A stretch of 64,000 nucleotides of DNA from Oleidesulfovibrio alaskensis DSM 16109 (GTDB taxonomy: Bacteria; Desulfobacterota; Desulfovibrionia; Desulfovibrionales; Desulfovibrionaceae), in NCBI RefSeq assembly GCF_000482745.1, contig NZ_AXWQ01000004.1, positions 310,001 through 374,000 on the forward strand. Reading direction: 5' to 3'. The notes beneath the pieces are model-generated. The model had not been told where the DNA came from. It saw nothing but the letters and a program-made list of their open reading frames with translations, and ran no database searches. Positions 1 through 8,728 of the stretch are shown here, in pieces. Each line of letters starts with the position of its first letter. The first letter of the stretch is position 1. The position numbers were made by a program, and so were the translations under genes.

Positions 1-704
1 GTCACCACAGGCACCCCCAGCCGCTCGGCCAGCAGAGCCACTTTGTCTTCTATGCCGTAACGCCGCACCTCAACCCCCACCATCATCATGGGCAGCGCGG
101 CGCTCTGCACGCGCTGCAGCACGTCGCGGGCGCAGGCGTCCACGGCGTCCGCATCCGTGCCGGAAGCAGCAAAAGCAGGCACAGGCGCACACGGTGCCGC
201 AGGCAGATCACGCGGAATCTCAAGATACACAGGGCGGGAATGTTCAATACAGCTCTGCAGCACACGGGCTATGGTTTCAGGCGCAGTGGCCGGATCGTCC
301 AGCACCGCCTGATCGCAGGTGACTTCTTTGTACATGCGGTACTGCGAGTCAAGATGCTTCGCCTGATGGTGCAGCAGCAGCCCATGTCCGCCTTCGTGGG
401 TTCCCGGCGCGCCGGAAATGACAACCACAGGCGACTTTTCCGCATATGCCTGCGCTATGGCGTTAACCATGTTCAATGCGCCGGCTCCGTATGTCACTGC
501 GGCCACCCCCAGACCGCCTCTGAAGCGGGCGGATGCGTCGGCGGCAAACCCCACGGCGGGCTCGTGGCTCAGCGTGACAAGCGGCAGAATACCCGTGGAT
601 TCGATTATCTTGAAATACGGCAGGGCAAAGTCGCCCGGAATGCCGTACACTTCTTTGGCGCCACGCTCTTTGAGAGCATGCAGCAACGCTTCGGTCAGAT
701 TCAT
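1..704 (-). CDS. Thiamine-diphosphate alpha-keto acid decarboxylase, 5' part (partial)
   Basis: Reading the minus strand from the ATG at 704 gives 234 residues of open frame to the window edge, so the C-terminal two thirds lie outside. The N-terminal ThDP-binding domain is clear: GIPGD near residues 21-25, SHEPAVGFAAD with the cofactor-activating Glu at about 48, and GAGALN near 73. The segment LLLHH (His 112-113) is the paired-histidine signature of the pyruvate/indolepyruvate decarboxylase branch rather than of acetolactate synthases. An AGGAG ribosome site lies eight bases before the ATG. The likely reaction is non-oxidative decarboxylation of pyruvate or an aromatic 2-oxo acid to an aldehyde in the cytoplasm; the substrate cannot be told from this part. 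Confidence 0.85.
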   Translation of the reverse strand, partial: MNLTEALLHALKERGAKEVYGIPGDFALPYFKIIESTGILPLVTLSHEPAVGFAADASARFRGGLGVAAVTYGAGALNMVNAIAQAYAEKSPVVVISGAPGTHEGGHGLLLHHQAKHLDSQYRMYKEVTCDQAVLDDPATAPETIARVLQSCIEHSRPVYLEIPRDLPAAPCAPVPAFAASGTDADAVDACARDVLQRVQSAALPMMMVGVEVRRYGIEDKVALLAERLGVPVV

Positions 705-716
705 ATGATTTGCTCC

Positions 717-750
717 TCGGTACGCATTCGGTGCGCAGGTTCGGTACGCA
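717..750. repeat. Three 10-bp direct repeats in the decarboxylase leader
   Basis: TCGGTACGCA occurs at 717-726 and 741-750, with a one-base variant TCGGTGCGCA at 728-737. They lie between the -10 element and the ribosome site of the decarboxylase gene, so they would be in its 5' leader or act as a downstream operator. The rest of the 705-1167 gap shows only the promoter and hairpins listed separately. Confidence 0.6.
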
Positions 751-778
751 GATATAAGCAGGCGGACACCCTGTGCAA
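751..778 (-). promoter_or_regulatory. Candidate sigma-70 promoter of the decarboxylase
   Basis: On the minus strand TTGCAC (778-773) is followed after 16 bases by TATATC (756-751). The position, about 50 bases before the start codon, suits the decarboxylase gene. Only motif similarity supports it. Confidence 0.4.
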
Positions 779-1111
779 AAAGAAGTCACATCCGGCAGCG
801 CCGCAGCACCGCACACCGGCGGTCACGCATAGAGCGGAGCCTCTGCCCGCAGCGGCATATCACATGCCGCACAGCTGACGGAATGCGGAGAAAGAAAGAA
901 CGCGTCTGCACCGGAAAAACCGGCACCTGACGAATCCGCCCGCATACACCCCACAGGCACAACCGGCAGCCCCGATTACCCGAGGCGGCCGGACAACCAT
1001 CTTTTTGCAGTGTCACACACCTTCCTGCATAAAGCATAGCGCGTGCGCGCCCGCTCTACAATCCCCCTGCGGCGTGCTTTTTTCAGCGCAAAAAATCCGG
1101 TGCGGTCATTT

Positions 1112-1149
1112 CCGCTCCTGCGGAGCGGCAACCTGCCGTCAACAGGTTG
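1112..1149. other. Two adjacent hairpins after the CoA ligase gene
   Basis: CCGCTCC-TGC-GGAGCGG (1112-1128) is followed directly by CAACCTG-N7-CAGGTTG (1129-1149); both have perfect 7-bp stems. They sit 20-55 bases beyond the stop of the minus-strand ligase gene and could stabilise or end its mRNA. Neither has an adjacent U-run, so an ordinary intrinsic terminator is not evident. Confidence 0.45.
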
Positions 1150-1167
1150 CACACCTGCTGCACACCG

Positions 1168-3270
1168 TCATGCCCTGTCAAGAACAGCGCGCATAATGCG
1201 CGGCAGACTTGCCAGATCAGGGCAGATGGTAAAACCGGCCTCGCGCATGGCCTGCAGTTTAGCCTCCACTCCGCCGGTGGTTTCGTCCAGAATGGCTCCG
1301 GCATGCCCCAGCCTGCGGCCGGGAGGAGCAGTACGCGCCGCCACAAATGAAACCACCGGTTTGGAAAAACCTGTCCTGCGTACGTATTCTGCCAGTTCCT
1401 CTTCGGCCCTGCCGCCCACTTCGCCCAGCACCAGCACCGCACGGGTGGCGGCATCGTGGCGCACTCTTTCGCACAGGTCCACAAAGCCGGTGCCCACAAA
1501 CGAATCTCCGCCCACCCCCACGCATACGGATTGCCCTATGCCCGCAGCGGAAAGGCGCGAAGCTGCCTCATAGGTAAGCGTGCCCGAACGCGAAAACACC
1601 GCCACAGGGCCGGGGCTGAACACATAACCCGGCATGATACCTATTTTAAGCTGATGCGGAACCACTATGCCCGGAGTATTCGGCCCCACCACACAAGTGG
1701 GCGACGGCTGGATATTTTTCAGAGCCGACAGCATGGCCGCCTGAGGTATTCCTTCAGTAATGCACACAACCCACGGAATTTCTTCCGCTGCGGCCTCCAG
1801 CACGGCATCGGGGGCAAATGCGGCCGGTACAAAAATGATGGAAGCATCAATACGGTGATGCCTGCACGCCTCATGCACGGAATCATACACCGGAATCCCC
1901 ATCACCTCCTGCCCGCCTTTAAAGGGAGTGACCCCCGCCACAACCCGCGTGCCGTATTCCATCATCAAGGCGGCATGCCGCTGGGCAACGCGGCCTGTGA
2001 GCCCCTGCACCAGCACGCCGGAGCTGCTGTCCAGCCCCATGCCGTTATACACCGGCACACAGGCGGCAGCTTCCTGCCCGTTATGCTGCGGCACCGGATC
2101 AGGTTCCTGCGGCAACGGAAATTCAATACGGGGGACATCTGCGGGTTTCATGGACCGCAGCGCGTCCAGCGCTTCGTGCATTTCCTGTGCTATGGTTACC
2201 GAAGGATGAGCAAAGTCATGCAGCAGCGCCCGCCCTTCTGCGGATTCGTGGCCTGCCATACGCACCACGATGGGCTTTGGCGCATCACCGCCCTCCAGTG
2301 CATCCACAAGCGCGCGGGCCACATCGGCGCACGAAACAATACCCCCGAACAGGTTGATGAACACCGCGCGCACATTGCGGTTTTCAAACAGCAGATCAAG
2401 TGCGCGGCGCATACGCGACGCATCGGCCGCACCGCCCAGATCCATGAAGTTTGCCGCCGACAGACCGGAAAAATTAAGAAGGTCCATTGTGGCCATGGCC
2501 AGCCCGGCCCCGTTGACCAGAATCCCCACCCAGCCTTTAAGCTCCACATAGCTGAGTCCGGCTTCGCGGGCCAGATTCTCTTCACGCGAATGATGTTCCG
2601 GCGTATAGAACCGTTCGAGATCGGGCTGCAGGTCCACCACACTGTCGTCCAGCTCAACCTTGCCGTCCAGTGCCACCCAGCGGCCGTCGCAGGTAAGCAC
2701 AAGAGGGTTGATCTCGGCCAGCAGCAGACCGTACTCTCTTACCGCCCTGTACAGTTTTTCCGCCATGGCCTTGAAACCGGCCCAGTGCTCCTTTTCAACT
2801 CCCATTTCAAAAAAAGCCGCACGCAGATGATGCTCGCGCAGGCCGCTGTCCAGCGGAACCCGCTGCACAAGCGGCTTCTGCTGACCGGTGGAACTCTCCA
2901 CATGAATACCGCCCGCTCTGCTGGTGGTAAGCAGCAGGTCGCGCCGTTCGCGCGAAAGTACAAAAGAAAGATAGCATTCTCTGCGTATGTCCGTGGCGGA
3001 TTCGATACGCAGAAAGGGCACCTTGTGTCCTTTGATTTCCATGGCGAACATGTCCTGAGCCGTCTCTCTGAGCTCCTTCAGGGTGGCGGCACAGCGTATG
3101 CCTCCGGCCTTGCCTCTTCCGCCGGTAAGCACCTGCGCCTTGAGAAACCACGGGGCGGACACGGCAGGAGTATATTCCGCCAGCTGGCCGGGCGTCAGCA
3201 AGTCGCCCGCAGGGGTATCTATTCCGGCTTCGGCAAACAGCACCTTGCTCATATGCTCATTCAGAAACAT
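1168..3270 (-). CDS. Fused beta-alpha succinyl-CoA synthetase-type ligase (NDP-forming)
   Basis: This 700-residue protein joins a SucC-like ATP-grasp half to a SucD-like half in one chain. The N-terminal half has LTGGRGKAGG typical of SucC. From about residue 410 the SucD-type half has GLTG, FSRSGTLTYEA, and near residue 656 GHAGAI, which carries the histidine that is phosphorylated in this family. It should interconvert an acyl-CoA (succinyl- or acetyl-CoA) and the free acid with nucleoside diphosphate phosphorylation. The start at 3270 is chosen because AGGAGG lies four bases upstream; the longer frame to 3354 has no comparable site. Separate alpha and beta subunits are the usual arrangement, so the fusion and beta-first order are notable. 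The acyl substrate is not certain. Confidence 0.9.
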   Translation of the reverse strand: MFLNEHMSKVLFAEAGIDTPAGDLLTPGQLAEYTPAVSAPWFLKAQVLTGGRGKAGGIRCAATLKELRETAQDMFAMEIKGHKVPFLRIESATDIRRECYLSFVLSRERRDLLLTTSRAGGIHVESSTGQQKPLVQRVPLDSGLREHHLRAAFFEMGVEKEHWAGFKAMAEKLYRAVREYGLLLAEINPLVLTCDGRWVALDGKVELDDSVVDLQPDLERFYTPEHHSREENLAREAGLSYVELKGWVGILVNGAGLAMATMDLLNFSGLSAANFMDLGGAADASRMRRALDLLFENRNVRAVFINLFGGIVSCADVARALVDALEGGDAPKPIVVRMAGHESAEGRALLHDFAHPSVTIAQEMHEALDALRSMKPADVPRIEFPLPQEPDPVPQHNGQEAAACVPVYNGMGLDSSSGVLVQGLTGRVAQRHAALMMEYGTRVVAGVTPFKGGQEVMGIPVYDSVHEACRHHRIDASIIFVPAAFAPDAVLEAAAEEIPWVVCITEGIPQAAMLSALKNIQPSPTCVVGPNTPGIVVPHQLKIGIMPGYVFSPGPVAVFSRSGTLTYEAASRLSAAGIGQSVCVGVGGDSFVGTGFVDLCERVRHDAATRAVLVLGEVGGRAEEELAEYVRRTGFSKPVVSFVAARTAPPGRRLGHAGAILDETTGGVEAKLQAMREAGFTICPDLASLPRIMRAVLDRA

Positions 3271-3333
3271 GCATCCTCCTTCACTGGCGCCGGTGCGGCG
3301 GCAATTCGGCAGCATCCGGCCCGCCGGAAGCTG

Positions 3334-3369
3334 CAAAAAAAGGCCGTCCCGCAATGGCGGACACGGCCT
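3334..3369 (-). terminator. Rho-independent terminator of the LUD operon
   Basis: On the minus strand AGGCCG and CGGCCT bracket an inner stem with GTCCGC and GCGGGA, followed by seven T residues. It lies about 35 bases past the LUD gene stop. Confidence 0.85.
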
Positions 3370-3401
3370 GAATGTCGTCGGTTTACATCCTGTGACAGCT
3401 C

Positions 3402-4085
3402 CTACAACCCGCAGTCTTCATTTATCAGCACCACACGGATGCGTCCCTTGGGAAACGATTTTTCCGTAATGGTCCAGACATTACATATTCTGTCAGGACT
3501 GCTGCAGTCGGTACAGTGCGAAGTCATCCTGCACGGAGTCTTTTTTTCAAGCCGCATGGTGTTGGTGGGCGAAGCGTAATCCTTTATTCTGTCCATGGCC
3601 GCGGGCACATCCTCAACCAGCTTGTTGCGGCCTATGAACAGCACCACATGACGGGGACCGAAGTTGATGGCCCCCACACGGTTGCCGATCATATCAAGGT
3701 TCACCAGCTTGCCGCAGGCGGTCACGGCGTTGGTTCCCGTAAGAAAAAGGTCACTCAGCAGTGCCTGTCTGCGGCGCTCCAGCGCTTCTTCGGCGGAAAC
3801 GGACTTGTCAAAAGTATCAATGACCTCAAGCGAGGGATTCTGCCGTACGGCGTCCACTATGCCGGTGGCCGCCAGCGTCATGGAACCGCCGAAACTGACT
3901 GTGGAAGCACCGGTGGCGGGCAGAATTTCACGGAGAAAAACCTCTCCCGCCTCGTGGCAGTCGGCAGCCACGAAAACTTCAAAATTATTCCCCTGCAGAC
4001 TTTCCGCCGCCTCGGCCAGACGCAGAGCCCACCATTTTTCAACCGGAGTGTCAGCCTTCGGTGTCACGGAAAAGGTATTCTTCAC
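3402..4085 (-). CDS. LUD-domain protein (LutC/DUF162-like)
   Basis: The 227-residue product has the LUD-family landmarks in order: GGSMTL with an Asp-rich follow-up, TGTNAVT, GNRVGAINFGP, and a C-terminal KTPCRMTSHCTDC segment before a conserved terminal region. LUD proteins include LutC and LutB partners of the L-lactate oxidation system; the role of single-domain members in sulfate reducers is not settled. A GTG start at 4085 is preferred because AAGGAG precedes it by six bases and it falls just after the upstream TPR gene stop; an ATG at 4139 would overlap that gene by 44 bases. It is the last gene of a five-gene minus-strand run and is followed by a strong terminator. Confidence 0.85.
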   Translation of the reverse strand: MKNTFSVTPKADTPVEKWWALRLAEAAESLQGNNFEVFVAADCHEAGEVFLREILPATGASTVSFGGSMTLAATGIVDAVRQNPSLEVIDTFDKSVSAEEALERRRQALLSDLFLTGTNAVTACGKLVNLDMIGNRVGAINFGPRHVVLFIGRNKLVEDVPAAMDRIKDYASPTNTMRLEKKTPCRMTSHCTDCSSPDRICNVWTITEKSFPKGRIRVVLINEDCGL

Positions 4086-4095
4086 TTTCTGCTCC

Positions 4096-5337
4096 TTACT
4101 TCCCACTGCTGTAGGGTTGCTTGTTCCGGTACAACTCAAGCCGCTGACGCCACTTGCCCAGCACCGTTTCCGGATAGGCGCGGTCCATGGCCATCAGCAG
4201 CGCGCGCTCCTGTGCGGGCACGGCCATGTCAAACCGGCCCTGAGCTGCATAAGCCGCCGCCAGCGTATCAAAATATGATGCCACGGGCACAGGACTGAGG
4301 TCCAGCGCTTCGCGGGCATAGCGCACGGCACGCCCGCCGTCCCGCAGGGCGGCATCAGGCACTGTGGCAAGAAACCACGCAAACTCGTTCAGCAGATATG
4401 TATCCAGACTGTTCACGCTGTAAGCCGCTTCCAGATCAGCCAGTCCAGCAGGATACTGCTGCAGAGCCACATGGGTGTACATGCGGGCCACAAGCATTCT
4501 GACGTTGCGGGGATGCAGACGCACACCGTTATCCAGATCGTGCAGCGAACGGTGCAGATCAAGCCGCTCACGCCAGAGGTTTCCCCTGTTGAGCAAGGCG
4601 CCCGCATGTTCCGGATCAAGCCGCAGAGCCTTGTCAAAGTCAGCCATGGCTTTCTGCGCGTCACCCTGTGCAAGATACATCATGCCCCTGTTGTTCCAGA
4701 CATCGGGATTTTCCGGGGCAAGCATGGCAACCACTTCCATATCGCGCCGGGCACGCGCCACCAGACCGGCTTCGTGCTCCAGAATGGCACGCTCCATACG
4801 CAACAGCGGCCTGTCGGGCTGCAGTGGCACCAGTCTGTCGTACCACTCCAGCGCGGCAGTCGTATCGCCGGCGGTACGCGCCACCAGCGCCATGCCGTGC
4901 ATGGCGCGCCACGACTCGGCATCGCTCGTCAGCGCGGCATGATAATCTTCCGCCGCACGCTGCGGATACCCCAGAGCCAGCTGGGCATCCCCGCGCAAGG
5001 CCAGCAGAACGGCGTTGTCCGGCTCCAGCGCCAGCCCGCGTGCGGCCAGAGTCAGAGCTTCACCGGCACGATCCAGCGCCAGCAGAGCCTCCGCACGGTA
5101 ACGCACAATGCGCACATCCGCCGACGGCAGGCTGAGGGACGGAGCCACTCCGCCTGTAGCTTTCAGAACTTCTTCCCACTGCCCGGTACGGGCCAGTGTC
5201 TGCACTTCGTCCGCCACGGCCGGCGGGGTTCCGGCTGCGGAAGAAGATGCGTTGTGCGCAGGAACGGCGGCATACGCCGCACACGGCCCCGCCACAAGCA
5301 CGGCAGCCAGCGCCAGCAGGCAGCCCCCGCGGCGCAT
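4096..5337 (-). CDS. Secreted TPR protein
   Basis: A 413-residue protein beginning MRRGG with a hydrophobic segment and an AYA-A type signal peptidase site, then about eight TPR-like helical repeats (for example the stretch with PDVWNNRGMMYLAQGD). It is probably exported to the periplasm or outer face and works as a protein-interaction scaffold; no catalytic motif is visible. The start is uncertain: the frame remains open to 5454, but the chosen ATG is the one directly before the signal peptide, and no candidate has a strong ribosome site. It sits between the deacetylase-like and LUD genes with no room for separate promoters on either side. Confidence 0.75.
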   Translation of the reverse strand: MRRGGCLLALAAVLVAGPCAAYAAVPAHNASSSAAGTPPAVADEVQTLARTGQWEEVLKATGGVAPSLSLPSADVRIVRYRAEALLALDRAGEALTLAARGLALEPDNAVLLALRGDAQLALGYPQRAAEDYHAALTSDAESWRAMHGMALVARTAGDTTAALEWYDRLVPLQPDRPLLRMERAILEHEAGLVARARRDMEVVAMLAPENPDVWNNRGMMYLAQGDAQKAMADFDKALRLDPEHAGALLNRGNLWRERLDLHRSLHDLDNGVRLHPRNVRMLVARMYTHVALQQYPAGLADLEAAYSVNSLDTYLLNEFAWFLATVPDAALRDGGRAVRYAREALDLSPVPVASYFDTLAAAYAAQGRFDMAVPAQERALLMAMDRAYPETVLGKWRQRLELYRNKQPYSSGK

Positions 5338-5434
5338 AAGACCACCGCACAGGCGACGGGAAGCACAAAACACACCTGCTTGCGGACTCCGGCCGGTTGC
5401 GGCGCCGGAGCGGCCTGCACCGGCAAAAAAGCGG

Positions 5435-6754
5435 TTAAAAACCATATTGCACATACTGCTTGTCTTTACGGTTGATCAGCTGAATATAGCGGTAGTTACC
5501 CTTGACATGCGCCTCCTCAACGGTGCGTATGCCGATGCCTCTGCATTTTTCACAGGCATTCTGCGGTACCTGCACACCAAGACTGAGGGGATTGGCCGTA
5601 GACCATGTTTCAATTTTCATCACGCCCGCACAATCAGGGCATATCCGCACCGACTCCACCTGACTTTCATTGATGCCGTCGGTATCGTAAAAGATGTCTT
5701 TTGTACGCACCCACCATTCGCCCGACTTCTCGCCCTGCCGCGGCTGCGAAGGCGGATTGAAATAAACCTTGAGCATCTCTTCGCAGAGGCGTTCCACATA
5801 CTCGGTGATGCGCGGCGACTGTTCAATGGCGGCAGGGTCGAAATCCGGCTCGCGTACAGAGCTGTAATCAAGTCCGGCCATGGCCAGCGCAATGCCCAGA
5901 TTCACATACGGCAGTGCCCCCTGAATGGCGTAGCCGCCCTCCAGCACAGCGATGTCAGGGTTCAGCCTGCTGTTGAGCGCGGCATATCCCTGTGCGGAAA
6001 AACGCATGTCAGTGATGGGGTCTGAAAAGTGGTTGTCCTGTCCGGCGGAGTTGATGACGATATCCGGTTTGAAGTGCTCCAGCACCGGCAGCACCAAATG
6101 GTCGATGACATGCAGGAACCCTCTGTCTGAGGTTCTGGGCGGCAGCGGGATGTTGAGTGTGCGACCGAGCGCATTGACTCCGCCCAGTTCAGCGGGGAAT
6201 CCCGTTCCGGGAAAAATGGTGCGCCCGTCCTGATGCAGCGAGATGAACAGCGTGTCGGGGTCGTTCCAGTATATATCCTGCGTGCCGTCGCCGTGGTGAC
6301 AGTCGGTATCAATGACAGCCACCCGCAACGGGCCGAAATGTTCCCGTATGTGCTCGATCATCAGGGCTTCAATGTTGACGTTGCAAAACCCTCTGTTGCC
6401 GTGCACCACTTTCATGGCGTGATGCCCCGGAGGACGCACCAGCGCAAACGCCTTGTCCTCTTTGCCTTCCATCACCAGCCGTGCCGCCTGTATGGCCCCG
6501 CCCGCAGAGACAAGATGCGATTTTGTGCACACCCTTTCTATGTCGGGAATGCAGAAATGCACCCGCTCCACATCTTCGCGGCCGGCCACCAGCGGTTTGT
6601 ATTCCGTTATGCCGGGAATATCGAAGAGTCCCTCTTCACGCAGCTGGTCCTGTGTGTACAGCAAACGCTCTTCCCGCTCGGGATGCGTGGGGCTGATGGC
6701 CCAGTCATACGCGGGAAAAAAGATGATGCCCAGTTTATTGGCGGCTTCAAGCAT
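5435..6754 (-). CDS. Histone-deacetylase-superfamily amidohydrolase with C-terminal zinc ribbon
   Basis: A 439-residue member of the HDAC/acetoin-utilisation (AcuC/APAH) superfamily. Visible active-site motifs are RPPGHHA, DTDCHHGDGTQ and LEGGY. The third metal-ligand segment reads GQDNHFSDP where the family usually has GFDAH-DP. The C-terminal 110 residues add CPDC and CEKC pairs, forming a likely zinc ribbon not part of the core fold. It should hydrolyse an acetylated amine in the cytoplasm; the substrate is unknown. The ATG at 6754 is preceded by GGGAG. The gene follows tmk by 28 bases and is part of the same operon. Confidence 0.88.
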   Translation of the reverse strand: MLEAANKLGIIFFPAYDWAISPTHPEREERLLYTQDQLREEGLFDIPGITEYKPLVAGREDVERVHFCIPDIERVCTKSHLVSAGGAIQAARLVMEGKEDKAFALVRPPGHHAMKVVHGNRGFCNVNIEALMIEHIREHFGPLRVAVIDTDCHHGDGTQDIYWNDPDTLFISLHQDGRTIFPGTGFPAELGGVNALGRTLNIPLPPRTSDRGFLHVIDHLVLPVLEHFKPDIVINSAGQDNHFSDPITDMRFSAQGYAALNSRLNPDIAVLEGGYAIQGALPYVNLGIALAMAGLDYSSVREPDFDPAAIEQSPRITEYVERLCEEMLKVYFNPPSQPRQGEKSGEWWVRTKDIFYDTDGINESQVESVRICPDCAGVMKIETWSTANPLSLGVQVPQNACEKCRGIGIRTVEEAHVKGNYRYIQLINRKDKQYVQYGF

Positions 6755-6782
6755 GGGTACTCTCCCTGTGGCGGTAAGCAGT

Positions 6783-7421
6783 TCAGCCGATGGTAAACAC
6801 ATCGGCCACGGCGCTGCGGACCTGTTCAAAAACCTCATCGGGCGAAGCGGCCGCATCAATGATTCTGAATCGTTCCTTATTCAGAGCCGCCCACGTCAGA
6901 TATCCTTCGCGCACTCTGGTGTGAAAGGCCAGACTCTCCGCCTCGAAACGGCCTTCCGTTGCGCCTGTGCCTTCCCGCAGGTTGCGGGTAGTGGCCCGCT
7001 TGAGACCGATTTCCGGCTCCAGATCAAACAGCAGCGTCAAATCAGGCCACAGCCCGCGCACGGCCACGTCGTTGAGCCGGTGCAGCAAAGCAGGGTCCAG
7101 CCCTCTGCCGTAGCCCTGATAGACCACGGTGGAATCGGCGTATCTGTCGCTTATCACAGCAACACCTTCTGCCAGCGCCGGCCGGATGACCTGATGCACA
7201 TGCTGCGACCTGTCGGCAAGATACAGAAAAAGCTCGGTTTCCCCTGTCAGATCGTCATTGCCTATATCCAGCAGAATGGAACGCAGAATACCACCCAGAC
7301 GGCTGCCTCCCGGCTCGCGGGTCAGCGTCGCACCGTGGCCGTGCTCCTGCAGCCAGTCCTTCAGGCGGGCAAGAGCCGTACTTTTGCCTGAACCTTCTAT
7401 GCCTTCGAAAGTAATGAACAT
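6783..7421 (-). CDS. tmk: Thymidylate kinase
   Basis: A 212-residue protein of normal family length. It has the P-loop FEGIEGSGKST at residues 4-14, the TREPGGS motif, and DRYADSTVVYQG corresponding to the DRY/S motif that contacts dTMP. It phosphorylates dTMP to dTDP in the cytoplasm. Its start lies inside the 3' end of the HD-domain nuclease gene (25-base overlap), implying translational coupling. Confidence 0.97.
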   Translation of the reverse strand: MFITFEGIEGSGKSTALARLKDWLQEHGHGATLTREPGGSRLGGILRSILLDIGNDDLTGETELFLYLADRSQHVHQVIRPALAEGVAVISDRYADSTVVYQGYGRGLDPALLHRLNDVAVRGLWPDLTLLFDLEPEIGLKRATTRNLREGTGATEGRFEAESLAFHTRVREGYLTWAALNKERFRIIDAAASPDEVFEQVRSAVADVFTIG

Positions 7422-8434
7422 TGTTCTTCCCGTGGAGTTTCAGGACGCTTCCGTCTGACGGTTTCCGTTTCCGGAGTGCGCACAGGGTTGTACAAAAAGC
7501 GCTGCAATGTGGGCTGAAACGGCGTCCAGCCGGTCTCACCGTCCTCAAATCCTTTGAACAGACTGTTCAGCTGAGCCATTTTGGCATCCAGATTGTCGGC
7601 GTAATGAAGCACCATTGCCTCGCGCGTTTTGGGTCGGCGCGGCGAGCCGAACTCATATTCGCCGTGGTGGCTGAGAATCAGATGCTTGAAATGCACGGCA
7701 AGTTCGTGCTCAAGACCGGACCTGCGCAAAAACGGCTCCAGCTGTTCAAGGCCTATATGGATATGCCCCAGCAGGCGGCCTTCGTCTGTGTAGTCGTTGA
7801 CCAGCCCGCCGGACAGTTCCCACGCCTTGCCTATATCATGAAAAATCGCGCCTGCCAGCAGTACCTGCCTGTCAATTTCGGGATAGTGGTCGGCAATGCG
7901 CATGCACAGCCCCGAAACAGAAAGGATATGCTCAAGCAGACCGCCTCTGTAGGCGTGGTGCACGCTTTTGGCTGCAGGTGCCGCCTTGAGCGCCTCTGCA
8001 AGTTCTTCGTTGCGCAGCACGCCGGTGACAAACTTGCGCCACGGCCGGTGGGTGAACACCTCCCGGCACAGCTCCAGCAGCTCGGTCAGCATTTCGGCGG
8101 GGTCACGCTCGCTGGAAACCAGAAACTGCCCCATATCAAGGGCTTCCAGTTCGTAGGGGGCAAGCACGCGCATGCGGTCCACGCTGATGTCTATCCTGTC
8201 GCGGAAAAGCCCTGCCCGGCCTTCCAGATGCACCACGTCGCCGGGGGTAAGGGTTTCAAACGAGGCACTGAGCGGGCTCCATATTTTGGCATTAAGCGTG
8301 CCGGAAGCGTCGCAGATTTCAAGACGCCAGAAAGGGCCGTTCTTTGCCTGCATCTGGTTGGCGGAAGCAATGAGGAACAGCCCGTTCACGTCGCCATTAA
8401 CAGCAATATCTTTGATGAATTGTCTTTTTTCCAT
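7397..8434 (-). CDS. OB-fold/HD-domain 3'-5' exoribonuclease, YhaM-like
   Basis: The 345-residue protein has an N-terminal OB-type nucleic-acid-binding region (GPFWRLEICDASGTLNAKIW) followed by an HD phosphohydrolase domain with HHAYRGGLLEH, IFHDIGK and LILSHHGEYEFGSP. This architecture is that of YhaM/CBF1 nucleases, which trim RNA or ssDNA 3' ends. The start is uncertain among nearby in-frame ATGs at 8449, 8440 and 8434; MEKRQF at 8434 best matches the family N-terminus, and none has a clear ribosome site. It is the first gene of the run ending with the LUD gene. Upstream to 8728 no further feature is apparent. Confidence 0.88.
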   Translation of the reverse strand: MEKRQFIKDIAVNGDVNGLFLIASANQMQAKNGPFWRLEICDASGTLNAKIWSPLSASFETLTPGDVVHLEGRAGLFRDRIDISVDRMRVLAPYELEALDMGQFLVSSERDPAEMLTELLELCREVFTHRPWRKFVTGVLRNEELAEALKAAPAAKSVHHAYRGGLLEHILSVSGLCMRIADHYPEIDRQVLLAGAIFHDIGKAWELSGGLVNDYTDEGRLLGHIHIGLEQLEPFLRRSGLEHELAVHFKHLILSHHGEYEFGSPRRPKTREAMVLHYADNLDAKMAQLNSLFKGFEDGETGWTPFQPTLQRFLYNPVRTPETETVRRKRPETPREEQCSLLSKA

Positions 8435-8728
8435 GTACATCGTATGCAAAACGTCAGCCGTCCGACGCGGCTGTCTCCTGATGAGCGGGGTTGCGTTATC
8501 GATTCACGGACCATTATCAATTTTCAGTCCGGCTTGCCAGCCGTGCCGCCCTGCGGCAAAAACAGCTTCGGAAGGCAGACCATAACGCAAGCCCCCGCAA
8601 GCAGAAAGAACTTTTCTTTTCCGCTTTCCGCCCGGCGCAACAACCGGAAGCCATCCGCCGGCGGGGCACCCCGGCGTTGTGCGCACCGCAAAGCGGACAG
8701 TCATCATACCACCCCGTAGGGAGAATAC

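Noticed and set aside
1456..3579. 707-residue plus-strand frame opposite the CoA ligase gene
   Set aside because: It is antisense to a well-recognised gene, has no family signature, is rich in His/Arg/Gln as shadow frames in GC-rich DNA are, and lacks a ribosome site.
3338..3580. Separate small genes in plus-strand frames over the LUD gene 3' end
   Set aside because: They overlap the minus-strand LUD coding sequence and its terminator and show no coding signature.
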